From NCBI GenBank assembly GCA_051652245.1, contig JBOFTV010000056.1:1-23222 (forward strand): DNA of 23,222 nt, read 5' to 3'. A model generated the notes under the pieces. The model made no database searches. It had not been told where the DNA came from and saw only the letters and a program-made list of their open reading frames with translations. The DNA comes from BHER01 sp051652245 (GTDB taxonomy: Bacteria > Bacillota_I > Bacilli_A > Culicoidibacterales > Culicoidibacteraceae). A program made the position numbers and the translations under genes. The number at the start of each line of letters is the position of its first letter. Position 1 is the stretch's first letter. Below, in pieces: positions 1 through 7,227 of this stretch.

Positions 1-1
1 T

Positions 2-208
2 ATTTCAGTGGTTTGGGACACAACCCAGAAACTGTCATATGATCGAAAAGTTGGGATTGTCTTTGTCGATGACAAAAATTTAAATATTTTACTAGTAGAA
101 CAGGGGTTAGCTGATTTGAAGTTTTTAAAAAAAGATATGCCATTTGCAGCAGAATATGAAAATGCATTCAAAATAGCCACAAAAACCCGTGTTGGAAGAT
201 GGCGGTAA
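2..208 (+). CDS. Thermonuclease-like (SNase fold) protein, C-terminal fragment
   Basis: The reading frame is open from the left edge and stops at 206-208, so only the last ~68 residues are visible. The fragment has the layout of the C-terminal half of staphylococcal-nuclease-like proteins: a beta strand ending in GIVFVDD, then NILLVEQGLAD (the usual position of 'N..LV..G.A'), then a helix with charged residues and a closing GRWR where family members often have G-W. These enzymes are usually secreted or lipid-anchored and cut DNA and RNA phosphodiester bonds. The catalytic Arg/Glu residues would lie further upstream and cannot be checked. A GTG at position 8 is in frame, but it falls inside the fold and is not a credible start. 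The gene ends 57 bases before typA with no terminator hairpin, so read-through into typA is possible. Confidence 0.6.
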   Translation: MSVVWDTTQKLSYDRKVGIVFVDDKNLNILLVEQGLADLKFLKKDMPFAAEYENAFKIATKTRVGRWR

Positions 209-265
209 GGTATTGAGTCAAATAACAAAAAAGACATAAATAAAGAATAAAAGCGAGGAAATAGA

Positions 266-2092
266 ATGAAAAAAATTAAAAATATAGCAATTATTGCCCA
301 TGTAGACCATGGTAAAACAACGTTAGTTGATCAGTTGCTAAGACAATCAGGGACATTTAGAGAAAACCAGCAAGTGGTAGAACGGGTAATGGATTCAAAT
401 GCAATTGAAAAAGAACGTGGAATTACAATTCTTGCTAAAAACACAGCAATTGAGTATAAAGATTACCATATTAATATTTTAGATACACCAGGACATGCTG
501 ATTTCGGTGGCGAAGTTGAACGGATTATGAAGATGGTTGATGGTGTGTTACTCGTTGTTGATGCTTTTGAAGGCTGTATGCCGCAAACACGTTTTGTTCT
601 AAAGAAAGCTTTAGAAGAAAATCTAGTGCCAATAGTTGTAGTCAATAAAATTGATCGACCAGCAGCTCGACCAGAAGAAGTTGTGGATGAAGTGCTAGAA
701 CTATTCATCGAATTAGGTGCAAATGATGATCAAATTGAGTTCCCTGTTGTTTACGCCTCAGGATTGAATGGTATTTCAGGAATGGAAAAAGATACGTTAG
801 AAGATAATATGACAGCATTATTTGAAACGGTTATTGAACATATTCCTTCTCCTGTAAATGATGCATCTGCATCACTCCAGTTTCAAGTATCATTACTTGA
901 TTACAATGACTACGTTGGTCGTATTGGGATTGGTCGAGTTGTTCGTGGGAAAATTACTGCTGGACAACAAGTAAGTCTAATGCGTGCCGATGGTACAGTT
1001 GCTCAATTTAGAGTAACTAAATTATACGGATTTTTAGGTCTTAATCGCGTGGAAATCAAAGATGCAATTGCGGGTGATATTATCGCAGTTGTGGGAATGT
1101 CGGATATCAATGTTGGAGAAACAGTATGTGAAGTTGGAAAAGAAGATGCTTTACCAATGTTACACGTCGATGAGCCAACATTACAAATGACATTTTTAGT
1201 TAATAACAGCCCATTTGCAGGTCGTGAAGGTAAATTTGTGACATCACGTAAAATTGAGGAAAGACTTTTCTTAGAAATGGAAACAGATGTTAGTTTAAAA
1301 GTTGAACGAACTGATTCACCCGATCGTTGGGTTGTAAGTGGACGTGGAGAATTGCATTTAGCAATTTTAATTGAAAATTTACGACGTGAGGGTTACGAGT
1401 TGCAAGTTTCTAAGCCACAGGTAATCATTAGAGAAATTGATGGCGTTAAGTCTGAACCAGTTGAATATGTTCAAATTGATGTGCCAGAAGAGTACTCAGG
1501 TGCCGTTATCGAGTCAATGGGGAACCGTCGAGCGCTATTGCAACAAATGGCAACAAACAAAGATGGTCAATCACGACTAGTATTTCATGCTTATTCACGA
1601 GGTTTAATTGGCTATACAACTGACTTTATTACATTAACAAAAGGTTATGGTATCTTTAGTCATAGTTTTATGGAATACCAACCATGGATAAATGAAGAAA
1701 TTGCTAGTAGAAGACAAGGTTCTTTAGTTTCAATGGAAAATGGGAAGTCAACTCCTTATGGTTTAATGCAATTAGAAGACCGTGGAATTATGTTTATTAA
1801 TCCTGGGACGGAAGTATACGAAGGTATGATTATTGGTGAGAATACACGTGAAGATGATTTAGCTGTAAATATCGTCCGTGCTAAACAATTAACAAATGTG
1901 CGTTCATCAGGAAAAGATCAAGCAGTATCACTTAAAAAACCAAGAATTCTATCACTTGAGCAATCATTAGAATATCTTGCCGATGATGAGTACTGTGAAG
2001 TTACACCGAAGTCAATTCGCCTTCGTAAACAAATTTTACAGAAAAATGAACGTGAAAAAGAAGCAAAGCGTCGTAAAAATGGATTAATTTAG
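266..2092 (+). CDS. typA: Ribosome-associated translational GTPase TypA/BipA
   Basis: At 608 residues this is a full-length TypA/BipA, an EF-G-like GTPase that binds the ribosome and helps large-subunit assembly and growth under stress or cold. GTPase motifs are intact: AHVDHGKT (residues 11-18, P loop), ERGITI (50-55, switch I), DTPGH (73-77, switch II, with the catalytic His), NKID (127-130) and a SGL-type G5 near 165. EF-G-like domains II, III and V follow, then the TypA-specific C-terminal domain, which ends in a Lys/Arg-rich tail (last ~20 residues). The ATG is preceded by GCGAGGAAATAGA, a usable Shine-Dalgarno. A weak candidate promoter (TTGAGT at 213, ATAAAT at 236, 17-base spacer) lies in the short upstream gap. 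A clear terminator follows the stop, so this is probably a single-gene unit or the end of one. Confidence 0.97.
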   Translation: MKKIKNIAIIAHVDHGKTTLVDQLLRQSGTFRENQQVVERVMDSNAIEKERGITILAKNTAIEYKDYHINILDTPGHADFGGEVERIMKMVDGVLLVVDAFEGCMPQTRFVLKKALEENLVPIVVVNKIDRPAARPEEVVDEVLELFIELGANDDQIEFPVVYASGLNGISGMEKDTLEDNMTALFETVIEHIPSPVNDASASLQFQVSLLDYNDYVGRIGIGRVVRGKITAGQQVSLMRADGTVAQFRVTKLYGFLGLNRVEIKDAIAGDIIAVVGMSDINVGETVCEVGKEDALPMLHVDEPTLQMTFLVNNSPFAGREGKFVTSRKIEERLFLEMETDVSLKVERTDSPDRWVVSGRGELHLAILIENLRREGYELQVSKPQVIIREIDGVKSEPVEYVQIDVPEEYSGAVIESMGNRRALLQQMATNKDGQSRLVFHAYSRGLIGYTTDFITLTKGYGIFSHSFMEYQPWINEEIASRRQGSLVSMENGKSTPYGLMQLEDRGIMFINPGTEVYEGMIIGENTREDDLAVNIVRAKQLTNVRSSGKDQAVSLKKPRILSLEQSLEYLADDEYCEVTPKSIRLRKQILQKNEREKEAKRRKNGLI

Positions 2093-2100
2093 AAAATCGG

Positions 2101-2134
2101 GAAAAGCACTTTTAGGAGTGCTTTTCTTCTGATT
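2101..2134 (+). terminator. Rho-independent terminator of typA
   Basis: A perfect 10-bp stem pairs GAAAAGCACT (2101-2110) with AGTGCTTTTC (2117-2126) around a six-base loop, starting 8 bases after the typA stop. The trailing sequence is T-rich but interrupted (TTCTGATTTT). Confidence 0.85.
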
Positions 2135-2209
2135 TTAGGCCAAAAATAGAAAACGGTATCAAAAATGTTTACAAAAGCGTAAAAACGATGACGAATAAAA
2201 ATCTTTTAG

Positions 2210-2238
2210 TTGTATTTTATAAGCAAAGGTGCTATAAT
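2210..2238 (+). promoter_or_regulatory. Strong extended -10 promoter of the zinc-ribbon gene
   Basis: TTGTAT (2210-2215) and a perfect TATAAT (2233-2238) are separated by 17 bases. TGC directly before the -10 makes it an extended -10 element. Transcription should start near 2245, leaving a leader of about 80 bases before the zinc-ribbon start codon. Confidence 0.8.
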
Positions 2239-2250
2239 TAACTTAAATGA

Positions 2251-2320
2251 ACAGTCTCCTTTATCTTTGTTTAGTCTGGTAATAGTCACTGAATCATTAA
2301 ATTTTTAAGGTAAGGAGGTT
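2251..2320 (+). promoter_or_regulatory. 5' leader that could mask the zinc-ribbon ribosome-binding site
   Basis: Near the 5' end of the predicted leader, AGTCTCCTT (2253-2261) can pair with AAGGAGGTT (2312-2320), which contains the whole Shine-Dalgarno. The pairing is nine bases with two G-U wobbles and spans about 50 bases. This is sequence complementarity only; whether it folds in the cell is inference. Confidence 0.35.
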
Positions 2321-2327
2321 AGTTTCG

Positions 2328-2507
2328 ATGGAAGATAAAACAATTGTATGTAAAGATTGCGGTAATGAATTTGTGTTTACAGTAGGTGAACAAGAATTCT
2401 ACCAAGAGAAAGGGTTCACTAATGAACCAGTTCGTTGTAAAGAATGTCGTGACGCTCGTAAAGCATCACGCAATAACAACAACGGCTACAACCGTAACGA
2501 ATTTTAA
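2328..2507 (+). CDS. Small zinc-ribbon domain protein (two CxxC knuckles)
   Basis: This ORF encodes 59 residues. The start ATG at 2328 is set by an excellent TAAGGAGGT Shine-Dalgarno at 2311-2319 with 8-base spacing. The protein has CKDCG at residues 8-12 and CKEC at 37-40, a spacing typical of a single zinc ribbon. Between them sits FTVGEQEFYQEKGF and after them an R-C-K-E-C-R basic patch, which is the pattern of the small 'probable zinc-ribbon domain' proteins found in many Bacillota. The C-terminal tail is rich in Asn, Arg and Gly (residues 48-59), looks disordered and could contact nucleic acid. It is monocistronic, with its own promoter and terminator, and has a notably strong promoter and RBS for such a short protein, so high expression is expected. 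No biochemical role can be read from the sequence; RNA or DNA binding is a guess. Confidence 0.88.
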   Translation: MEDKTIVCKDCGNEFVFTVGEQEFYQEKGFTNEPVRCKECRDARKASRNNNNGYNRNEF

Positions 2508-2514
2508 TTCGTTT

Positions 2515-2546
2515 AAGACTTAAGCATTTGCTTAGGTCTTTTTTTT
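2515..2546 (+). terminator. Strong rho-independent terminator after the zinc-ribbon gene
   Basis: An 11-bp stem pairs AAGACTTAAGC (2515-2525) with GCTTAGGTCTT (2530-2540), with one G-T pair and a four-base loop. Eight T residues follow from 2539. Confidence 0.92.
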
Positions 2547-2568
2547 ATTGCTTTTGGGTCTGTGAATA

Positions 2569-2577
2569 TGCTAAAAT
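2569..2577 (+). promoter_or_regulatory. Candidate extended -10 promoter for lysA-msrB
   Basis: TGCTAAAAT (2569-2577) is an extended -10 just after the preceding terminator. No good -35 lies at the right distance. A TATAAT at 2587-2592 is an alternative -10, but it too lacks a -35 and would leave a very short leader. Confidence 0.4.
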
Positions 2578-2618
2578 TAAATTAATTATAATGAAAAAAA
2601 TTGAAACGAGGAAAAGGC

Positions 2619-3917
2619 ATGAAAGAGTACACAAAACATTTGGAACGAAAAGACGAGCAATTATATTTAGATGGTTGCTCATTGGAAAAACTATGTCAGA
2701 AATACGGTACACCACTATATGTTTTAAGTGAGTCTACACTTGATGATACACTAGGAGAAATAAAGGAATCATTTATTGATATGTATGACAATGTACTGCC
2801 ATTATATGCATCAAAGGCACTAAGCACAAAGTTTTTGTATAAGAAAGTTAAGTCTTTTGGTTTAGGTGTGGATGTTGTCTCAGCAGGAGAAATATTTGTG
2901 GCACTTGCGGGGGGGACGGCGGCAAGTAAAATATATTTCCATGGGTCAAATAAGGATGAAGCGGAACTGAATTTTGCTATTGAAAATGATGTTGTTCATT
3001 TTATTATTGATAATTTTTCAGAAATTGCTTTATTGGATAAGGTTGCAACAAAGTATGGTAAGCGTGTAAAGGGGATGCTACGCGTTGTACCACAAGTCGA
3101 GGCTGGAGGACATAAGTATATCCAAACAGGAGCAATTGATACCAAATTTGGCTTTTCAACGCATGACTTGACATACTTTACAGCATTAGAGTTGGTTTTG
3201 ACTTCAAAATCAATTGATTTCATTGGTTTACACTGTCATACGGGATCACAGATTATGGAAAAAGCACCCTTTATTGAAACGGCAAAAGCAATGTTTGATT
3301 ATTGTAAAGCAATTTATGAGAAATTTGATATTGTTGTCGAACAACTTAATATTGGTGGCGGATATGGTATTGTTTATGAAAAAGGGCAGAAAGCATTAGG
3401 TTTTAGTGAGGTAATCCACGATATAATGGAAGTACTTAATACAAATTTTGCAGCACTTGGTATTAAACGCCCAATGATTCTAATTGAACCGGGAAGAAGC
3501 ATAGTTGGTAACGCTTGCCTGACACTGTATACAATTGGTTCCGAAAAGAATATTCCAGGTGTCAGAAAATATGTTGAAATTGATGGTGGGATGACGGATA
3601 ATATTAGACCCGCATTGTACCAAGCTAAATATCATGCGTTCTTGGTGGATCAAAGGGGTGTAACAACCGAGGAACTTGTCACAATTGCGGGAAAATGTTG
3701 TGAGAGTGGCGATATTTTAATTAAGGATATCACTTTACCCACGTTAAAAGCAGGGGATCGCCTGGCAGTACCATCAACGGGTGCATATAATTATTCAATG
3801 AGCTCAAATTATAATCAAATCTGTAAACCAGCAATGGTTATTGTCTTTAAGGGGCAAGATAAGCTAACAATCAGGCGCCAAAACTTTTCTGATTTAGTTG
3901 CCTGCGAGGTAGAATAA
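2619..3917 (+). CDS. lysA: Diaminopimelate decarboxylase
   Basis: LysA decarboxylates meso-diaminopimelate to L-lysine, the last step of lysine synthesis, in the cytoplasm with pyridoxal phosphate. The fold-III (alanine-racemase-like) signatures are all present in 432 residues: YASKAL with the PLP lysine at 66, HCHTGSQ (205-211), the phosphate-binding GGGYG (246-250), EPGR (290-293), CESGD with the active-site Cys and Asp (361-365), and GAYNYSMSSNYN near 388-399. I chose the ATG at 2619 because GAGGA (2608-2612) sits six bases upstream. An in-frame TTG at 2601 would add six residues but has no RBS. msrB follows after 23 bases with no terminator, so the two are probably co-transcribed. The gene implies the cell makes lysine from the DAP pathway, though DAP itself may or may not be in the peptidoglycan. 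Confidence 0.97.
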   Translation: MKEYTKHLERKDEQLYLDGCSLEKLCQKYGTPLYVLSESTLDDTLGEIKESFIDMYDNVLPLYASKALSTKFLYKKVKSFGLGVDVVSAGEIFVALAGGTAASKIYFHGSNKDEAELNFAIENDVVHFIIDNFSEIALLDKVATKYGKRVKGMLRVVPQVEAGGHKYIQTGAIDTKFGFSTHDLTYFTALELVLTSKSIDFIGLHCHTGSQIMEKAPFIETAKAMFDYCKAIYEKFDIVVEQLNIGGGYGIVYEKGQKALGFSEVIHDIMEVLNTNFAALGIKRPMILIEPGRSIVGNACLTLYTIGSEKNIPGVRKYVEIDGGMTDNIRPALYQAKYHAFLVDQRGVTTEELVTIAGKCCESGDILIKDITLPTLKAGDRLAVPSTGAYNYSMSSNYNQICKPAMVIVFKGQDKLTIRRQNFSDLVACEVE

Positions 3918-3940
3918 CTATAATTAAAGGAGAAATGAAG

Positions 3941-4453
3941 ATGAAATATGATTATCAGAATTATCAACCACTTTCGAAGCAAGCACTAGAGGAATTTTTA
4001 ACGCCATTGCAATATGATATTACACAGACTGAGGGGACTGAGCCACCTTTTGCTAATGCTTATCATGATAATAAGGAAGTAGGACTCTATGTTGATATTG
4101 TTTCAAAAGCGCCACTTTTCTTATCATCTGATAAATATGATTCGGGGACAGGATGGCCAAGTTTTGTCCAGGCTGTGGAACCGGCGGAAATTTTCTTAGC
4201 AGAAGATGATAAATTGTTTGTTCGGCGTGTGGAGGTTAAAAGCGTTCGGGCCAATACGCATTTGGGGCATGTGTTTGATGATGGACCAGCACCAACTTAT
4301 AAGCGATATTGTATGAATTCGGGTTCATTAGAGTTTATTCCATTAGCAAATATGGAAGAGCTGGGTTACGGTGATTTTATAGCAGCACTGCTTAATGAAG
4401 AGCAAAAAGATTCCTTTACAGCAAGTTCAGAAAGCGGATGTGTAATTAAATAA
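3941..4453 (+). CDS. msrB: Peptide methionine (R)-S-oxide reductase MsrB
   Basis: MsrB reduces the R epimer of methionine sulfoxide in proteins, repairing oxidative damage. In 170 residues it shows the family signatures in order: SGTGWPSF (68-75), HLGHVF (107-112) and RYCMNSGSLEFIP with the catalytic Cys at 124. The two CxxC zinc knuckles of some MsrBs are absent, and there is no Cys at the usual mid-domain resolving position. The only other cysteine is Cys167 in the C-terminal SGCVIK tail, which could act as the resolving residue. I start at the ATG at 3941 because AAAGGAG (3926-3932) is then eight bases away; the in-frame ATG at 3935 lies only two bases from it. It lies downstream of lysA in the same unit, with no obvious functional link. 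Confidence 0.96.
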   Translation: MKYDYQNYQPLSKQALEEFLTPLQYDITQTEGTEPPFANAYHDNKEVGLYVDIVSKAPLFLSSDKYDSGTGWPSFVQAVEPAEIFLAEDDKLFVRRVEVKSVRANTHLGHVFDDGPAPTYKRYCMNSGSLEFIPLANMEELGYGDFIAALLNEEQKDSFTASSESGCVIK

Positions 4454-4458
4454 TAATG

Positions 4459-4499
4459 AAAAAAGGCCAACTTATTTTTAACTGTAAGATAAGTTGACC
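4459..4499 (-). terminator. Hairpin with T run on the minus strand, past msrB
   Basis: GGCCAACTTAT (4465-4475) pairs with ATAAGTTGACC (4489-4499), 11 bp with one C/A mismatch and a 13-base loop. Six A's precede it on the plus strand, so it has a proper U tract only for leftward transcripts, yet no intact leftward gene lies to its right. It may still end msrB transcripts weakly. Confidence 0.55.
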
Positions 4500-4765
4500 G
4501 ATGTAAATCATTATGATGTATTTGGACAACAACAGCCATTTTTGGGTATCAATCAAGAAATGCATAGCCGTGGGATGCGATTGGCAGTATGAAAGTATTA
4601 GCCTTGCGGACGGAGAATGCTGTCAACATATCAGGTAAATGGATTTATTGGCACAATTGAAAATCAAATTAGGCTGGTCATTTACAACATCACTTGCTTT
4701 ATAGCGCGAAATTGCTAAAATTAATCAGGTCATTGATTATCATTTGCCAAAAGCGATATTAATTT
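4500..4765. other. Gene-poor spacer, possible decayed coding sequence
   Basis: About 265 bases hold no intact ORF with a ribosome-binding site on either strand. Short stretches read like protein but in different frames, for example MKVLALRTENAVNISGKWIY (from 4589) and later EIAKINQVIDYHLPKA, which ends just before the next terminator. This is what a frameshifted, degraded gene would look like. I cannot match either fragment to a family. Confidence 0.3.
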
Positions 4766-4767
4766 TT

Positions 4768-4808
4768 AAAGTAAAACCTTTGCTATCCGGCAAAGGTTTT
4801 TACTTTAT
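4768..4808 (+). terminator. Terminator-like hairpin before the EIIB operon
   Basis: AAAACCTTTGC (4773-4783) pairs perfectly with GCAAAGGTTTT (4790-4800) around a six-base loop, followed by T-rich sequence. The stem can extend outward (AAAGT with ACTTT) past one bulged T. It is nearly symmetric and could end transcripts from either side, insulating the downstream operon. Confidence 0.8.
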
Positions 4809-4868
4809 TATTATAAGGTTTCAGCGTCCCCATAATTGGTGTTTTTTCACGGATTTTATGGTGATTTA

Positions 4869-4877
4869 TGATATAAT
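4869..4877 (+). promoter_or_regulatory. Extended -10 promoter of the EIIB-glycosyltransferase operon
   Basis: TGATATAAT (4869-4877) is a perfect extended -10. No recognisable -35 lies 16-18 bases upstream. The start point would be near 4884, leaving a leader of about 28 bases that carries the GAGAGGAGG ribosome-binding site. Confidence 0.6.
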
Positions 4878-4911
4878 GGAGAGTATAGTAATGTGTGAGA
4901 GGAGGCAACTT

Positions 4912-5340
4912 GTGAATACAACAGTGATATTATTAATTATTGGAATCATCCTTCTGTTAATCGCAAGTATCGTGGGCTATATTTTCTATCAGAAGAAAAA
5001 GCAGTTTGGCTTTGTTTTTAAGTTGCTTAAAAAACAAAAGGAACTTGAAAAACAGCAGAAAATAGAGCAAGAATTTGTCGAAAAACAAGAGAGTAAAAGT
5101 AAAAATGAAGCACAGGCGATTGTGGAAGCATTGGGTGGTGTAGCAAATATTGAAAAAGTTGAGCAGTGCGCAATTAGATTAAGAGTATTTGTTATAAGCA
5201 GGCAAAAAGTTAATGAAAAAGCGCTAAAACAAGCGGGTGTAAGTGGTGTGTTAAAGACAAGTAGAAATATTCAATTGATTGTTGGTGATCGGTCAGTACA
5301 AATTGCAGCAGAAATTGCAAGCATTTTGGAGGGGAACTAA
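4912..5340 (+). CDS. Membrane-anchored orphan PTS EIIB (glucose-type) domain protein
   Basis: The protein has 142 residues, starting at GTG 4912 six bases after AGGAGG (4900-4905). It has a single N-terminal membrane segment (about residues 4-26), a basic stop-transfer KKK, a Lys/Glu/Gln-rich probable coiled coil (about 37-65), then a glucose-type PTS EIIB domain (about 67-140). The EIIB signature VEQCAIRLRV carries the phosphorylatable cysteine at 86, and the later GVSGVLKTSRNIQLIVG matches the family's second half. In normal permeases EIIB is fused to, or partners with, a sugar-transporting EIIC domain; none is encoded here. The first product of a five-gene operon, it overlaps the next start as TAATG. 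The layout suggests a tethered phosphate relay or sensor of sugar flux rather than a transporter, which is inference. Upstream in-frame codons back to 4744 run through a terminator hairpin and are not coding. Confidence 0.85.
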   Translation: MNTTVILLIIGIILLLIASIVGYIFYQKKKQFGFVFKLLKKQKELEKQQKIEQEFVEKQESKSKNEAQAIVEALGGVANIEKVEQCAIRLRVFVISRQKVNEKALKQAGVSGVLKTSRNIQLIVGDRSVQIAAEIASILEGN

Positions 5341-5798
5341 TGAAAACAGTCATGTTTATTTCTTCAGGTGGAGGACATATTAGTGAACTAAAGCAACTAG
5401 AACCGTTGTTTGGGTTGTACAATTCAGTTTTGATTGTTGAAAAATTGGATGAGAAGCTGAATATTGCCAATCAAGAGTTCTTCTTGCCGCGCGGGACGCG
5501 GAAAAATTTAGTGCGCTATTTATTTGTATTTGCTTGGCTGTGTCTAAAATCAATTATCTATTTCTGTTGGACGCGACCAGATGTCATCGTGACAACAGGA
5601 GCGCATACGGCAGTGCCAATGTGCTACTTGGGTGCACTGTTTCGCCGAAAAATTATATTTATTGAAAGCATTGCACGGGTACACTCTAAATCGCTAACGG
5701 GCAAGCTGATTGAACAAAAGTGTACACATATTTTTGTTCAATGGAAAAGTATGTGTAATGTGTATAAAAATGCGATTTATGTAGGAAAAATATTGTGA
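5340..5798 (+). CDS. pssD: PssD/Cps14F (Alg14-like) glycosyltransferase subunit
   Basis: This 152-residue protein matches the bacterial Alg14-like family that recruits and activates a GT28-type catalytic partner at the membrane. It shows SGGGHISEL (9-17), a hydrophobic patch (about 59-76) for membrane association, TTGAHTAVP (85-93), the characteristic ESIARVHSKSLTGKL (109-123) and FVQW (132-135). In streptococcal capsule loci such pairs transfer a hexose onto an undecaprenyl-linked sugar. The acceptor and donor here are unknown, although galU two genes downstream makes UDP-glucose. The start codon overlaps the EIIB stop (TAATG) and uses the GGAGGGG at 5328-5334. The partner subunit follows after an 18-base gap. 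Confidence 0.92.
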   Translation: MKTVMFISSGGGHISELKQLEPLFGLYNSVLIVEKLDEKLNIANQEFFLPRGTRKNLVRYLFVFAWLCLKSIIYFCWTRPDVIVTTGAHTAVPMCYLGALFRRKIIFIESIARVHSKSLTGKLIEQKCTHIFVQWKSMCNVYKNAIYVGKIL

Positions 5799-5816
5799 GG
5801 TTAAGGATGGTAATGA

Positions 5817-6287
5817 ATGATTTTAGTTTTACTAGGGACACAGAAAATTCAGTTTAATCGATTAATTGAACAATTGATTACGTTAAAGCAAACGGGTGTC
5901 ATTTTAGCAAATGAAGTGATTATCCAATCGGGATTTACAGGAGTAGATGCCAAAATCGGGTTTAAGGTGCATGATTTCTTTCCCCATAAGCAACTAGAAT
6001 CCCTGGTAAAAGAAGCGGACTTGATTATTACACATGGTGGGGCTGGAAGCTTGTTTGAGGCATTAAATGCACATAAACGTGTTATTGCACTACCACGGTT
6101 AGTAAAGTATGGTGAGCATGTTGATGACCATCAAATAGAACTTGTACAGATGCTCTTTGCTGAAAATTATATTATTGCAGAAGCCAATTTAAGTGCAAGT
6201 TTTACCACACTAGCCAATTTTGAGTTTAAGGCGTATGCTTCAACAAAAGTGGCAGTTATTAATAAAATAAAAGAATTAATCAACTAG
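5817..6287 (+). CDS. pssE: PssE/Cps14G (Alg13-like, GT28) glycosyltransferase catalytic subunit
   Basis: The protein has 156 residues and corresponds to the C-terminal half of a MurG-like GT-B enzyme, the part that binds the nucleotide sugar. Motifs are GTQKIQFNRL (7-16), ITHGGAGSLFEAL (71-83, the sugar-nucleotide loop) and the family hallmark PRLVKYGEHVDDHQ (93-106). It should form a heterodimer with the preceding Alg14-like protein, together making one glycosyltransferase at the inner face of the membrane. I chose the ATG at 5817 because AAGGATGG (5803-5810) is six bases upstream and the family begins directly with M-I-L-V-x-x-G-T. galU follows after 14 bases. There is no wider capsule cluster around the pair, so the product may be a glycolipid or a short surface glycan rather than a long capsule polymer. 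Confidence 0.93.
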   Translation: MILVLLGTQKIQFNRLIEQLITLKQTGVILANEVIIQSGFTGVDAKIGFKVHDFFPHKQLESLVKEADLIITHGGAGSLFEALNAHKRVIALPRLVKYGEHVDDHQIELVQMLFAENYIIAEANLSASFTTLANFEFKAYASTKVAVINKIKELIN

Positions 6288-6301
6288 AAGGAGTTATTTA
6301 A

Positions 6302-7201
6302 ATGAAGAAGATTAGAAAAGCGGTTATCCCAGCAGCAGGGTTAGGGACAAGGTTTTTACCAGCAACAAAGGCACAACCAAAAGAGATGTTACCGATTGTT
6401 GATAAACCAACGATTCAATTTATTGTCGAAGAAGCAGTTGCAGCAGGAATTGAAGATATTTTAATTATTACAAGCGGGAACAAAAGATCAATTGAAGATC
6501 ACTTTGACAAATCATACGAACTCGAAGACACATTAGAAAAAAAGGGGAAGTCAGAACTCCTAAAAGTTGTACGCGATATTTCAAATATGGTTAATATTCA
6601 CTACATTCGCCAAAAAGAACCAAAGGGCTTAGGACATGCAGTGCTGTGTGCCAAAGCATTTATTAATGATGAGCCATTTGCCGTATTATTAGGTGATGAT
6701 ATCGTTTATACAGAGAAAAATAAACCTGTAGCGCTGAAGCAGTTAGTTGATATGTTTAATCAAAAGCAGGCATCAGTTATTGGTGTGCAGACAGTTGCTA
6801 AAACAGAAGTTGATAAATATGGAATTGTCCAACCATCAAAAACGGCAAGTTTCTCTAATAAACGCCTATACAAGTTATCAGATATGGTTGAAAAGCCAAC
6901 AATTAAAGATGCACCATCACAGCTTGCTGTCCTTGGACGTTATATTCTAACACCAGAAATTTTTGATTTCCTTGCAACACAAGAAGCAGGGGCAGGGAAT
7001 GAAATTCAATTAACCGATGCAATTCGCCGATTATTAGAAATTCAGCAAGTATATGCTTATGATTTTGAAGGTACACGTTATGATGTTGGGGATAAATTTG
7101 GTTTTATTCAAGCAACAATTGATTATGCTTTGCGTGATGAGTGCTTAAAAGAGCAAACGCAGGTATACATTGATAAATTGGCTAAAAAGGTAAGTAAATA
7201 A
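6302..7201 (+). CDS. galU: UTP-glucose-1-phosphate uridylyltransferase
   Basis: GalU/GtaB makes UDP-glucose from UTP and glucose-1-phosphate, feeding glycolipids, teichoic acid glucosylation and surface polysaccharide. At 299 residues it is of normal family length. The nucleotide-binding signature AAGLGTRFLPATKA is at 11-24, followed by QPKEMLPIVDKPTIQF. KGLGHAVLCA and LGDD (the metal- and UTP-contacting region) lie near 108-132, and VEKP and the late GTRYDVGDKFGF are intact. The RBS is AAGGAG, nine bases before the ATG. Its place next to the PssD/PssE pair suggests it supplies the sugar donor for that transferase. The next gene starts 26 bases later with no terminator between. Confidence 0.96.
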   Translation: MKKIRKAVIPAAGLGTRFLPATKAQPKEMLPIVDKPTIQFIVEEAVAAGIEDILIITSGNKRSIEDHFDKSYELEDTLEKKGKSELLKVVRDISNMVNIHYIRQKEPKGLGHAVLCAKAFINDEPFAVLLGDDIVYTEKNKPVALKQLVDMFNQKQASVIGVQTVAKTEVDKYGIVQPSKTASFSNKRLYKLSDMVEKPTIKDAPSQLAVLGRYILTPEIFDFLATQEAGAGNEIQLTDAIRRLLEIQQVYAYDFEGTRYDVGDKFGFIQATIDYALRDECLKEQTQVYIDKLAKKVSK

Positions 7202-7227
7202 TATGAAAATGAAAGAGAGGTCCAAAA

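Noticed and set aside
463..708. Minus-strand ORF inside typA
   Set aside because: It is a shadow of the typA codons, with a low-complexity Ser/Thr-rich translation and no RBS.
2601..2618. TTG start extending lysA by six residues
   Set aside because: The Shine-Dalgarno GAGGA lies inside this extension and is correctly spaced for the ATG at 2619.
4744..4911. N-terminal extension of the EIIB protein
   Set aside because: The extension would translate a terminator hairpin, the promoter and the RBS. GTG 4912 has an ideal Shine-Dalgarno and begins a clean membrane helix.
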